A stretch of DNA of 64,000 nucleotides from Gnetum montanum (taxonomy: Eukaryota; Streptophyta; Gnetopsida; Gnetales; Gnetaceae): contig MNCI01016482.1 of assembly GCA_015680685.1 (NCBI GenBank), positions 294,959 through 358,958 of the forward strand, read 5' to 3'. The position numbers were made by a program, and so were the translations under genes. The first letter of the stretch is position 1. Each line of letters begins with the position of its first letter. This document shows, in pieces, positions 44,689-56,399 of the stretch. Under the pieces are notes generated by a model, which did not search any database, was not told where the DNA came from, and worked only from the letters and a program-made list of their open reading frames with translations.

Positions 44689-45411
44689 CTACTTGAAGAC
44701 AAATTAGTCAGATTGGTGAAAAATAAGTTGGGACAACTTCATCAGTTAATACTCCATGCCTTTCACAACATAACATGCAAAAAAGTTCATTGGTGTGCAC
44801 AACCATTTGAGGAGCATCTTTGCATGAAACATCCTAACATACTAGGCCTCCTCAAGTCGAAAACAACATGAGATAGCATTACACCAGTACTAAGAAATGC
44901 TGTTCCAAAAACCAGTACTAATAAGATGTCTCTTCAGCAACAAATCCAAGAGACAACATCATCATGTCTCAAAATAGAGCAATCCCTTTTCACATGTCTA
45001 ATCTCACAACAATGCATCATCTTAGTGTCTTTTCTTTTCCATCGATTTCATCCATTAATGAGAACAAAAACAAGACAGTTCTACCATCTTGTACATACAA
45101 CTCCCACTGAGATAGTATGCACTTAAATAGAAATACAATTTGCAAATAATCCACCCTGTAATACCTTTTGTGCTCCACCAATAACAAACATTGCATAACT
45201 TAACCTTGCTCTCAACCTTGCTTCCATACTACTTGTTACAAAAATCACCTTATGCAAAACGTTAGTCCAAAATATTCACAGCATAAACATTATAAGAAAA
45301 ATTTTACATGTCAATATTAATAAAACAATAGGGAAAAACAACTTGAAGAAGGGAGTGAGGAAGAAACAAGGAAAATACATAGGAAAGCAACTTTTACAAC
45401 ATCTTCAAAAC
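44689..45411. other. Sequence between the two R copies, no gene assigned
   Basis: Shows weak similarity to 52085-52640 ('ACATCATC', 'TTTTTCACATGT..AATCT', 'CATTAATGA.AACAAA' in the same order), so both may be interiors of one old element family. No protein domain is recognised in either strand. Confidence 0.4.
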
Positions 45412-45724
45412 TGCAAACATACACAAAGATGTTTACAAAAATCACAAGTTAGTTCTTTCCACATGACAACCCTTATACAGAAGATCATACACTCTCAACT
45501 CACTTAGCATAACCAACCCAAGACAAATTTAAATAGCCACACCTAGGATTACAATAATGGAAACAACCAATAATTAAATTAGACATGTATTCACTTTTTC
45601 TTTTACAACAAGCTTTAGATATCTTAACTCTTCTTTTATATTTTAGAAAATTCTAAAACTAAATAAGACATAAGTTAACCATAGATTTTGTCTTTACATC
45701 TCTAACACTATGTACTATAGAACA
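45412..45724 (-). repeat. Repeat R, uninterrupted copy (possible Ty1/copia-like LTR)
   Basis: This copy is the intact version of the A target. Read on the minus strand it starts TGTTAGAGATGTAAAGAC, and in the other copy the preceding bases are CAAGTAGAAGAT. This layout is like a polypurine tract followed by an LTR start in Ty1/copia elements. The other LTR end and a tRNA-iMet primer site are not found, so LTR status is tentative. Diverged relatives lie near 51900-52110 and 53820-54030. Confidence 0.45.
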
Positions 45725-45840
45725 TTAAGATATATTAAATAAGGATTTATAGGTAAGAATTTGCTTAAGTGATTATCTTAGTGTTCAATAAGGATTTATA
45801 GGTAAGAATTTGCTAATTTAAGTTACACTTAAGACATTGT

Positions 45841-46002
45841 TTTTGAAGGAAAGGTCAAGTCTACCTAAGATTTGCCCCTAGGCTAGCAACCTAGCAACTG
45901 TATAGCAAATGCAAAGGGAGCGCAAGTATTAGACTTTGAACCCAACACCTATGAGTACAAAGTTGTACATGCTAACCAATTGGTTAACAACTTGGGCTCA
46001 CT
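45841..46002 (-). mobile_element. tRNA-derived SINE
   Basis: The minus strand has a tRNA-like head: AATTGGTTAGC (A-box type; plus 45971-45981) and, about 30 bases on, GGGTTCAAAGTC (B-box type; plus 45932-45943), then an unrelated body ending in a short CAAAA tail. It is flanked by ACACTTAAGACATTGT (45825-45840) and ACACTTAAGGCATTGT (46003-46018), a 15-of-16 target duplication. A SINE has no protein and would use LINE enzymes. Family unknown to me. Confidence 0.75.
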
Positions 46003-46018
46003 ACACTTAAGGCATTGT

Positions 46019-46885
46019 TATATTCCTTTATATTGATTATAATGTATCACATTGACTATATGTCTCAAATTGTTTTAGGCTCTCATTGATTAAATGTATA
46101 ATATTTGTACATCTTGATATGTAAAATAAAATGATCATCACTTAGAGGCTCAATGCTCATCTTACCAAGGTAGGGCAAGGTCCTAAGAGGGTTGGTGGAT
46201 AAGTAAAAACCTAACCTCTTTTTATTCTCAGTTAAAAATACTAAGAAAATAATGTATGTAATCAAATTGAATAAATCTTCTACGTATATTTTGTATAAAG
46301 TATTCAATGTATGGAATGTATGTGAGCCACTATAATATTTTACAATAATCATATAAAAATATAATGATTACTACTTGCTTAATAAAATAATGAGCTAACC
46401 ACATGAACCACAGTAACCTTGTTAACTAAAAAGATATCACACTTAATTTAGCAAAGAGGCTTAGACTTTGAACAATAAATACAATTTGTTAATCCAAAAA
46501 TGAAGTTACGTTAAGTATTAATAATTTTTAGCCGGTCTTCCGTGTTGTTTAATCCAAACGTACGACTCTGCAATGACCACGCAGTTAAGGCAGATGACTG
46601 GTCACCCATTTCCAACTCCGGCTACCACATTCACATTGACAGAAAAGTTATGTCAACTGTGGAATTTTGAACCACAAGTTTTGTGAACAGTTACGACTTA
46701 AAATATCTCTGTAATTTTGTGGAAAATTTAAGGCATATGCCGAATTTTGTAGTGGTATCCGTAGACTTCAGACATCCGCAAAGGAGTTCAATCTTGCAAA
46801 GCGACCATGTACATGAGTATCGCTGCATAAATTCTGCTGTTTTTCATTGTTATGCCAAGTAAAGTAAACCAAGTTTTATGCTACG
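46019..46885. other. AT-rich 5' flank of the receptor kinase pseudogene
   Basis: No coding sequence or known repeat is seen. Part of the promoter of the former gene presumably lies within 46500-46885, but no convincing TATA box was identified. Confidence 0.4.
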
Positions 46886-49800
46886 ATGGCTTCTGCAACA
46901 CCAACAGCCCTTTCTTCTGTTATGTGTCGTGAATTGTTGCTGTTGCTCCTTTGCCTGTGTTTGCTCTTCTTTGCAGTTGATACTCGTACACATGATGATG
47001 ATGAGGCAGCTCTGAACGATTTGAGAGCTTTGATTCAATTCAACAAATCCATCACCAGCGATCCACTTTCTGTTCTCAAAAACTTTCTGTTCTCAAAAAT
47101 TGGGATGCTGGTGGTGGTGCTCCAAATCCAAATGCATGCAATTGGACTGGAATCACCTGCTCAACCAAACATCCAGGCCGAGTAGTGGAAATCTTTCTGG
47201 AGAGTGCAACATTACGCAGATCACGGTCTCCTCACCTCTCCAACTTATCATTCCTGCGGGTACTTGATATTGCAAATAACACTTTCTCTGGTACAATCCT
47301 ACCATCCCTTGGCACATTGCATAGGCTTAAATTACTGGATCCATGTATCAATGAATTTAATGCTAAACTTCTTTATCTCTGTGGAAATTCCTTGAGTGGT
47401 GGGATTCCTCAGTCTCTTGCTGGACTCCAAGACCTTAATCAGTTAAATTTTTACCAAAATCAGTTGGGTACCAAGAAAACTCAACAAACTTGAAGAGCTT
47501 GATATTCAGTGTCATCCCTGCTGAGCTAGGCAACGTATCTTCATCCTTGACTGTTCTTAGTCTTTCCAGTAATCAATTAACGGGTTTTATTCCTTGCTCA
47601 TTTGGCTCTCTCTCTCGTCTCACAGAACTGTACCTTAGCACGAACAATCTCAGCGGAACCATTTCCCCCTGTTTACGCAACCTCACGGCTCTTACAAAAG
47701 TTGATTTAAGTGGTAACAATTTGCAAGGTGATCTTCCTATCTGGATTGGCAGCTTTAACAATTTGCAGGGGCTGAGCTTATATACCAACGGATTCACGGG
47801 GAATATACCAGAGTCATGGCGGAATCTCACGCATCTCCAAATCCTCGTCTTAGGGGGAAATAAATTGTCCGGAACACCGCCGTCGTGGTTGGGGACACTC
47901 TGTGCTCATCTGCGCTGGCTTGATCTCAACTCTAAATACTTCAACAGTGGAGTGCGCACGCCTGGCAGCCTATTCCAATTCTGAATAGTGTATCCAATTG
48001 CTCCCTTCTTACTCATTTATACCTCTATCTTAACAATTTTACGGGAACGTTACCGCCCAACTTTGGAATCTTCAGAACTTGGACTTAGATGGCAATGTCA
48101 TCTCTGGCGACATCCCCCAAGCCTAGGAAATTTATCATCTCCTGTTATGCTGTATCTTGAGGATAACGTATTAAGCGGCACCATTCCTCCCCAAATTGTA
48201 AATCTAAAATCATTACAAGCCATCAGCCTCTCCAGAAACAAACTTCAGGGCAACATTCAAGGGAGATATCCTTCATGAATACGTCACTTGCATATCTGTA
48301 TCTCTCTCAAAATAGATTGTCAGGTTCTATCCCTGCCGTTATTGCCAAACTCGTCAATCTGCAGAGGCTGTACCTTAATAGAAACCTGCTGTCCGGTGAA
48401 ATTCCCTCAGAGCCCTGTTCTTGAAGACCTTTTACTATCAGCAAACAATTTCTCAGGGCCAACACCACCAGAGGTTGCCGGTCTCAAAAGCATTGTATTT
48501 AATTTTAATTTGTCAGCAAATGCTTTGACAGGAGAAGTGCCTCCAGAAATAGCAGGATTGAAGATGGCACAGTTTATAAATCTTTCAAGAAATCAACTTT
48601 CTGGAAGCATTGCATCTTATATGAATAGCTGGTTGGATGCCCACCAAATCAATCTCTCTCTCAATACTTTCAGCAGCAATCTTTCCAAATCCAACGGGAG
48701 TAAGCTCACAGAGCTACAGAGCATAGATCTGTCTGGTAATAACTTTACCGGACCTCTGCCTGCGTCTCTGTTGAATCACTCGGCTCTCCATTTTTTAAAC
48801 TTCTACAATGACTTCCAAGGACAAGTACTGTGTCTGCGTAGCTCCATTAAAAAGCTGAGGTTAACCAGATGGTCGTTCCTTGGGAACTCAAATTTTTACG
48901 GAAGATGCTTTGGCCTCAAAGCTTGTCGAGTATCTCCTCCTGAGCAACACAGTTCTCACTTAAACAAAAACAATATTCTGAAAATTGTGCCTGCCATTCT
49001 GGGTTTCCTTTTGCTGCTGTTTGTTGCAGGGATTTTATTCATTTTCAAAAGAGTCAAAACATAGAGGGAAAACTCCAAGGATAGGTGAAAATTTTTTAAA
49101 GATATCTGTGGAAAAACTTCAAAGAGCTACGGACAATTTTAGCCCTTTAAACTTGGTAGGGGAAGGCAGCCATGGAAAAGTTTACAGAGGTGTTTTAAGC
49201 TCTGGAATGGTGATTGCTATAAAATGTTTCTCTTCTACAAATCAGAGTGGAACTGGGAACTGATAAAAGCTTCAAAAAGGAATGTGATGCATTAAAGAAA
49301 GTAAGACATCGGAACATTTTGACCACTGTCAGTGTGGTATGGTCTGATGAATTAAAAGCCCTGGTAATGCCTTTTATGAGTAATGGCAATCTTCATTCTC
49401 TTCTTTATGACACACAAGATGGTCACTGACCCCATATAATGCCTATCAGAATAAAAGTATTAACAGAGTTAGCCAGAGGACTTGGGTATTTGCATCATGA
49501 TTGTGATTTTCAGTCAGTCATTCATTGCGATGTCAAACCAGAGAACTTATTGTTGGATGAAGATATGACTGTAAAGATCTCTAATTTTGGAATATCTCAC
49601 CTTATAGATAAACATTTTGATGATCTAACAACATCCTCTTCTCTTTCTCTCAAAGGCTCTGTTGGTTATATTGCTCTAAGTATTCCTTTTTCATGTTCAC
49701 TCTTCTTTAATTTCCTTTTCTTATAATGATGAGTTACATATACTAAACTTCAAAAAATGGTTTCAGAAGGAATTGGGGAAAGAGTATCTATCAAAGGTGA

Positions 49801-50176
49801 TGTATATAGCTTTGGTATGATTATTTTGGAAGTCATGACAAGATTGAGGCCTACACATGAAATGTTTTCAAGGGATCTCACATTGCCATTGTGGATCTCC
49901 ATGGCTTTGGAAGGGAAAACTGGGAAAGAAAGAAAACACATGCTAAAAAGTATTTTAAAGATGGGTGATCAAGGTGGAGGAGGAATTGATATGGATGAAG
50001 ATGAAGAAATATTAGTTGTGGAAAGCATTTTGTTGGTAGGTTTAAAATGCACCTGCCAAAAAGCTTTGCCTGGCATGAAACAAGTTGAGTGGTTTTTGCA
50101 ATCTATTACTACTGGAAACTTACAAAATCAAATGCTAGTACTCGGAAACTTGGAAAATATTATTAATATTGTGTAA
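46886..50176 (+). pseudogene. LRR receptor-like kinase pseudogene (FLS2/EFR/Xa21-type, non-RD)
   Basis: These membrane kinases sense extracellular ligands. Seen in order: a hydrophobic signal peptide ('LLLLLLCLCLLFF', 46930-46975); an LRR N-terminal cap ('DEAALNDLRALIQF', then 'CNWTGITC'); LRRs from about 47220 to 48830 ('LSGNNLQGDLPIWIGSFNNL', 'LSANALTGEVPPEIAGL'); a membrane span ('FLLLLFVAGILFIF', about 49000-49050); and a kinase domain from about 49110 with 'GEGSHGKVYRG', 'IAIKCF', 'VIHCDVKPENLLLD' (Cys before Asp, so non-RD) and 'GDVYSFGMIILEV'. The DFG motif is NFG (Asp to Asn at 49582). A 17-bp tandem duplication (47066-47082, 47083-47099) shifts the frame, and further shifts lie near 47.46, 48.0, 48.3, 49.06 and 49.25 kb with stops between. 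The single intron expected after 'GYIAP' (about 49676-49766) has lost its GT donor (CTAAGT) but keeps TTTCAG. Confidence 0.88.
47066..47099 (+). repeat. 17-bp perfect tandem duplication causing a frameshift
   Basis: CTTTCTGTTCTCAAAAA occurs twice in direct succession. Counting one copy, the frame passes from the N-terminal cap helix directly into 'NWDAGGG' and 'CNWTGITC', the usual order in this family. Confidence 0.9.
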
Positions 50177-52684
50177 TCACAATCCCCTCTCCTCCACAGA
50201 AGGGTAGAAGTTAAAAGTTCAACATTTTCTTTAGATTAGTCACTCCATGTAAGTGTTCTTCTAAGAGACGAATGCATTAATTTTTATATTTGTATTTGCA
50301 TTACCTACAACTTGTGAAAATGCTTTATCCAATCTTGGCTTTTCTCATGTTTTTACATTTTGATAATTCAAATATTGATTGACTATGCATACTAGGTGTC
50401 TAGAATTCTGTTGGCTTGTAGTGTTTGTGTCGTCTTGCAATGAAGGCACATAGCTTCAGATGTACACACCACTGTTCTCTCTCTGCAACAAAATCAATTA
50501 AGGCTAGTAGGGAATTTTACAAGTATATTATGTGCTTTAGATTGTTGCTTAATTGTATATAGTGCAACTCTACTTTGTTTAAACAAAATACCTTTGCTCA
50601 TTACTATGAAAGGGCCCCTTGATAAAATAAATTTGGTCCTTGCTCCTTTAGACTCAACAATTTAGTATCATGCTTTGAAACTTGATCTAGTAATGGATTA
50701 TGTTCTTGTAATCTTCCTTAATATACCGTTAATATTTTGAACTTCATAAATGTAGAATATTGACAATATTCATGATAATGGTTAAAGATTCTGAAGCAAA
50801 TGATAATGGCTTTTGAATGTTTTTATAACCCCTAAAGACCATACATCTGGTAGCTAATTCTTTTTAATGATGATTAGTGTTACCCTATAAAAGAGTAGTG
50901 AAGCCCTTTGCCTACAACTTAGATGAATTTGGAGGGATTCCTTCTAAATAGATATTTTAAATTTAAAACCATACAATGCACAAGGAGTTGAGGCATAAAA
51001 TTTGAACCAAATTACCATAGATATCATTTGCCCTATGACAATCAAGCATATATAAAATTATCATTATGATTATTGTGATGCTTTATCCTTCATTTTCTAA
51101 AGTATGATATACTTTTATGTTTATCTATTTTTTAACTTATTTTCTTAAATACTTGCAACACCATGTTGGTATAGCTAATTCTATTATCTTAAATACCATT
51201 TCTATCAATAATTTCATTTAAAAACTAATTTCTCAACTTGTTCTTGGTGAATCCTTGTTGCTTCGCTTCTAATTAGATCTGGCATAATAATGATAAAAAA
51301 AATTTTTTTTGTTAAAATACTTCTAATTAGATTTGGCACAACAATGATAAAACAAACAATTTTTGTTAAAATATAAAAGTTCTTGAATTTCACATTTAGA
51401 TGTTTATTGTTTGCACTCAAACAATCTCTTTACCTTAAAAATAGTTTACTATGACTATAATCGTTTTTAGTGTTGCTTTTCATCATTCTGAATATTAATA
51501 TAGTATTTGAATGATTTTAGAGTTTTAAGGATTTTATTTTTCTTCGGTGTTTCTTAGAATGATTAAGTTTTAGTCTAGATCAACATTGTCAGACTTTAAT
51601 GAGATATTTGTAAAGGTCAATATTGTTATGGTTAAATGGCTATGCAAATTTACTTATTTGTCCAATTGGGTAACTCACCAAATGTGTATAGAATGAGAAA
51701 GAGGAAACAAAACACAATTCAACAAATGCTTGTAGATCGAGAGAAATGGAGTTAAAATGTAAAAGCAATTTTTTTTTTACATTTTAAAATTAGAGAGGCA
51801 TTACACTCTCAATGCATTGAGGCATCACACTCTTAACCCACCCTTGAACATAAACATCATTGTTTTCTTGCAACAACATACACTCAACCTACTGCTACAA
51901 AAATCTTAATATGGGTTTAAATAAGCACATCCTAGTTTAAAATAATTAAATTTATATACAATTAACTTCTACACATATTTTTTTCTTTTAGAAAACAACT
52001 TTTAGACATGTCATAATAAACATGAGACATTTGAAACCCAACTTAATATTTAGATGAAAAATAAAAATATAACTAAAGTTAACTCTTAGATTTGTCTTTA
52101 AAAATCTATCCTTTGAAGACCAACACTATGATATACTAGGTTATAATAACATCATCAATTAAAACTTCTAATAACATCATCAATCAAAACCCTCTCCCAT
52201 GCATGGTTAATAGGATGGGAGAATATAAAAGAATCACAAGTGCACACAAAGATCTCATGAGCCTCTTTGCTTAATATATCTCTATAAAGTAAACTTTCTC
52301 AAGTCAAAAGAATCTAGGATTTAAGTGCTATCCCAAAAACACATAATTTTAATACATACTAGTGGAAAACTTCAACAAAATAGAAATGCATAACTCATAC
52401 TTAGCATATTAAAATATGTCTCTATAACAATAACAACATACCAACGGTACAACATTGCCAAAGGTAGCACCATTATGCTATGACACATAACAATCCTTTT
52501 TCACATGTTCAATCTTAACCCTATGTTAGCATTACACCTAGTCTTCTTAATATTTGTTCTATTCATTAATGAAAACAAATAAAAGAAATTATTTTAATCT
52601 TGCATTAGTATCTTTCATTAAATAAAAAATTAAACAACATTGAAAGAAAAAACAATCTACAAATCTAATTATAATAAACTTTAT
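50177..52684. other. AT-rich intergenic sequence with old repeat remnants
   Basis: No gene is seen. A roughly 54-bp tandem duplication lies at 51264-51372 ('CTTCTAATTAGAT.TGGCA' units). 51900-52110 is a diverged relative of repeat R and 52110-52640 weakly resembles 44689-45130. Confidence 0.45.
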
Positions 52685-53664
52685 TGATGAGATGCGATAT
52701 CGCATAGGCCGCAATATCACGTACATGATATTGCGGCAATCGCGATATCGCGTCGTCCCCTGCGATATCGCGTACGCGATATCGTAGTCTGCTGCCAAGT
52801 CTATAAATAAGAGGCAGCTCTCCCTTGTTTGATCATCCTGAGTTAGAAGTAGGGAAACTCTGGCAGTTTGATCACTCTAGAGATAGAATATTTTCCATGT
52901 GCCCGCAGTAGGAGTCCTAAAGTGAATGGATCTTTATTCAAGCAACATTGTACCTGAACACAAGTTGTGTACTGTAATAAAGACGAGCTTCTTGGATAAA
53001 CCTTGCAGTGCATGTAATAGGATTTTATTTATTGTTTTCTCTCTAACCCTTAAACTCCTAGAATGCAGAATGAGTACGACTTGATTACGAGCATCTAGTG
53101 TGACTACTTGGTAACCTAGTGGCGTATTCAGGATCTGCGCTTGGTAATCCTAGTGGTAGTTGTGCACCAAGAGGTGTACGGTTAGTCAAGGAATTGACTG
53201 CTCATCGAACTTAGGCTAGATTAGATTCTCTCAACCCTTTCCTCCTAGTTAAGGGCCTTAGTACGACCACTTCAAGCACGTGTGTTACACGTGGTGATCC
53301 CAGCAACGATTAGCATTTGGTAGCCGCGGTTGCATCGATTCAGGGTGTGTACAGTAAGTGGGAATGGATGTTGACACTAGGTAATTTAGACTTAGTTCAT
53401 TAGTTAGAGTTAGTAAGTTCCTCCAACCCTTCACCTCGATAGCATAGGAGATAAAACATAAAAGACTATAAAAATCATATACCTCAGACTTACTTAACCA
53501 TACACCATGACAACTACAAGTAAGTCTGGGAAGACAACGAATGATTAACCCCAAGTGTTCCATGGGGCGTGTAGGCACTTAGTCTATGGAGTTCGACCAG
53601 ATTGCGCGTGCTACGCTCGTTTCGTATGGTTGAGTGTAGGGGTACCTCGCCACTCATCATTTAT
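52680..53664 (+). mobile_element. Solo LTR with perfect TTTAT target duplication
   Basis: The LTR 52685-53659 (975 bp; TGATGAGATG...CTCATCA) is flanked by TTTAT at 52680-52684 and TTTAT at 53660-53664. No internal sequence adjoins. U3 has strong GCGATATCGCGTACGCGATATCG palindrome clusters (52690-52780), and TATAAATA is at 52801-52808. It is closest to the solo LTR at 2371-3343. Confidence 0.92.
52801..52808 (+). promoter_or_regulatory. TATA box of the solo LTR
   Basis: TATAAATA followed by AGAGGCAGC, at the same distance from the palindrome cluster as in the other LTRs. It could drive transcription rightward into flanking DNA. Confidence 0.6.
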
Positions 53665-55208
53665 ATACATAGCCAATAAAGAAAAATGTTCAAATGATTG
53701 TAAACTATTTTTGATATTAATTTTTATACATATTACAATTTATAAAATGCAAATTATAAACTATTGGCAACATGGTAGTCATAGTTAACAAAGAATACAT
53801 AATGAAATGAGAGAAATAAACATGAAAAAAACACATGGGAAAGCAACTTTGTCATATCTTCAAACCATGGATATGATTATAGAGATTACAAATCCTTATT
53901 TTCATAGCACAATTATTAAATAGAGATCACTCGTAGTCCATTGCTATCACAAATCCCAATATAGGATTAAATAGGCAAATTTTTAGTTACAATAATAAAA
54001 AAATGTATAGTTAACTTCAATACATCTTTGACTTTTGAAGAGAGGCCTCCCTTTTCCAATCCATTACTACTACCACAAATCCTAATATAGGGTTTGACCT
54101 AAGGTATTTATACTAGTAATTTAGAGATCATAGCAACATGAAGTTATAAAATCAATAATGACAAGTAACAAGAGGCAAATAAAACAAGACTAGAAGGGAT
54201 GATTTTTTGAGCCTTCGGGATATTAGTGGAGGAAGAAAGTAGTAAATAAACTTATGAAAAAAAATTAAAATAATATTAATCAAAAAGTAAGTTGGTTGAA
54301 GTCATGTGTTCTGTAAGGTGAATAGAAAAAGTGATAAAGTAAAACATATATATCATAAAAAGTATATGTAACATAAATTATATAAATAAAAAATATATCC
54401 ATCACATCCACTGATTTTATTTTCACACCACTTTCATGGTGTGTCATATTTTTTCTATTCTATCATGAAATATAAACTATTTCAAACCTTGTTTCTTCTA
54501 TTTCAATGCTTTTATTATGAACTTCTACCTTGGAAGTACATGTATCTAAATTATGTGTCACATTGCATATGATCCTTTTGCTTATACATAGATCCTTTTT
54601 CTTCAGTTATGTCTCATTTTGACTCATTGAAGGCTTTTAGCACATAGGTTTGGAGTGAGGTAAAAGTATATTATAAGCATATTGGTTGGAATAAGAAGTA
54701 AATTAGAATATTTTGAAAGGTGTTAGAAACTTCGTAAGAAATTTTATTTTATTTTCTCTTTCATGTGGGTGTCCTACTTTGTTGTGGATTTTGTACTTTT
54801 TCTTCCTACTTGCCTAATTCTTCACTATTCTTTTTATTATTTTAACCATTAAACTAAGACTTTGTTTAATTTTTCTTATTTTTGGCTTGTTTTGTATGGG
54901 AATTTGTATTTTTATATTTTTAGATGAATTTCTAAAATGTGGAAATCTTGTCCAACTTGCTTTTCAAGTATTTGTGATTATATTACATTAGTTCTTAATA
55001 TGGGATGGGATTTTGTGAGAGTTTATGGAATTTGGACTATTATGAAAATTGGAATGTGATAAAATAATATATATTGTGACCAAGTTTGGTTAGTTGGTAG
55101 TGGAAACCACGAATCTTTGAGATGCTTTCATCTACATGTAATAGTAATGTGTTCCTTAGTGGGCCCAATCCCATGGGAATAAAGGTTTGAATTTTTTTTT
55201 TTACCTTG
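53665..55208. other. AT-rich sequence, no gene seen
   Basis: 53820-54030 shows similarity to repeat R. The rest is about 75% A+T without coding frames. A weak tRNA-like stretch at 55078-55180 is discussed among the rejected items. Confidence 0.4.
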
Positions 55209-56161
55209 TGATGAGCGGTGAGGTACCCCTACATCCAACCATATGAATCACAAAGCATTCATGCATAATCCAGTCGAATTCCATGGACTTTATTTTTTCT
55301 GGTGCATTAGTCTTCTAGGAAGTGAATCTTTCCTTAAGGTCAATCATTGTCTTCCCAATTACACTTCTAATGTACATTGGTATGGTTAAGTGTAACTGAG
55401 GCATTTGATTTTTATCATTTTATATTTTATGATTTTGATTTTCAAAGGAACATAAAAGTGATTGGATTAACTAGTTTAAATTAACTAAGTAACTAGCAGC
55501 TAACTAATCCTAACATAAGCATTTGATGCCACTTTCTGTACACGTCCTAAACCCATGTATCCATTACTAGGCAACCAAGTGCTATGCTACTAGGCGTACC
55601 AAGTAATAATGCTGTTGGGATTACCAAGCACATACGTGTTACGCTTGGAGCGATCGTACTTATGTGTGTAACCTATCTTGCTTAATTGCTTCATTAACTT
55701 AATTTTTGGAAAACATTTAATAAATTATTAAAAATATTTAATAAATAACTAAAAACATTAAATACATAAATGAAATGATTAACCTATCCAAAGTGCTACA
55801 AGGTTTATTAGAAAGCTTGTCTTTNTCTATCCAAAGTGCTACAAGGTTTATTAGAAAGCTTGTCTTTATTGTCGCACACACTTCCATGCTTAGGTACAAC
55901 AATGCTAGAATAAAGATCCATACACTCAATGGCTCTTACTATAGGCACTTAGAAGGAAAATTCTAACTTTCAAATGGAAAAAATGCAAGAGCTTCACTGC
56001 AACTACAATCTCTTATGCCATAAATGCAACTGGTAGATGCATATTTATAGTCAAAAATAGACACCACGTTGATGGGGCCTCATCGATGCATAATACGATG
56101 CATCGACAAGGCCTAGTCAACGAGGCCTCATCAATATAGCTAACTGAATTGCAACTCATCA
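55209..56161 (-). repeat. 3' LTR of element C (953 bp)
   Basis: TGATGAGCGG (55209) to CTCATCA (56161). It shares the terminal 'GAGGTACCCCTACA' block with the family, but U3 has GATGAGGCCTCATCGATG-type palindromes (56068-56150) in place of GATATC ones. TATAAATA is at about 56042-56049 (minus). It contains an artefactual direct duplication around N at 55825. Confidence 0.88.
55785..55866. other. 41-bp direct duplication around a single N (likely unmerged contig overlap)
   Basis: 'CTATCCAAAGTGCTACAAGG' and the following 20 bases occur on both sides of the lone N at 55825. Other LTRs of the family have the segment once. Confidence 0.85.
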
Positions 56162-56399
56162 TACTTCCATGACTAAATGAAAACTTGTCCTTGAGTTCTT
56201 TTACAAAATTGGAAAGGTATGGGATTATTGATTAACTTTTTGTAAACAAAATAAACTGACTAACTTGACAAAAAATGGAATGCCCAAGTGTATGGATCAA
56301 CACATTATAAAAAATGATGGTGTTTAGGACATAAAATTGAACATCATGATACAACTCTTCAAAATTGGATAGCACGTCCCTTGATGGCATGAAGTTGAG

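Noticed and set aside
44689-45130. Ty1/copia pol remnant
   Set aside because: The neighbouring R repeat looks LTR-like, but no copia protein motif could be read in any frame.
55078-55190. Possible SINE (TTTGGTTAGTTGGTAGTGG, GGTTTGAA and T-run)
   Set aside because: The box-like words are present but far apart for a tRNA head and no target duplication is visible; a copy search would be needed.
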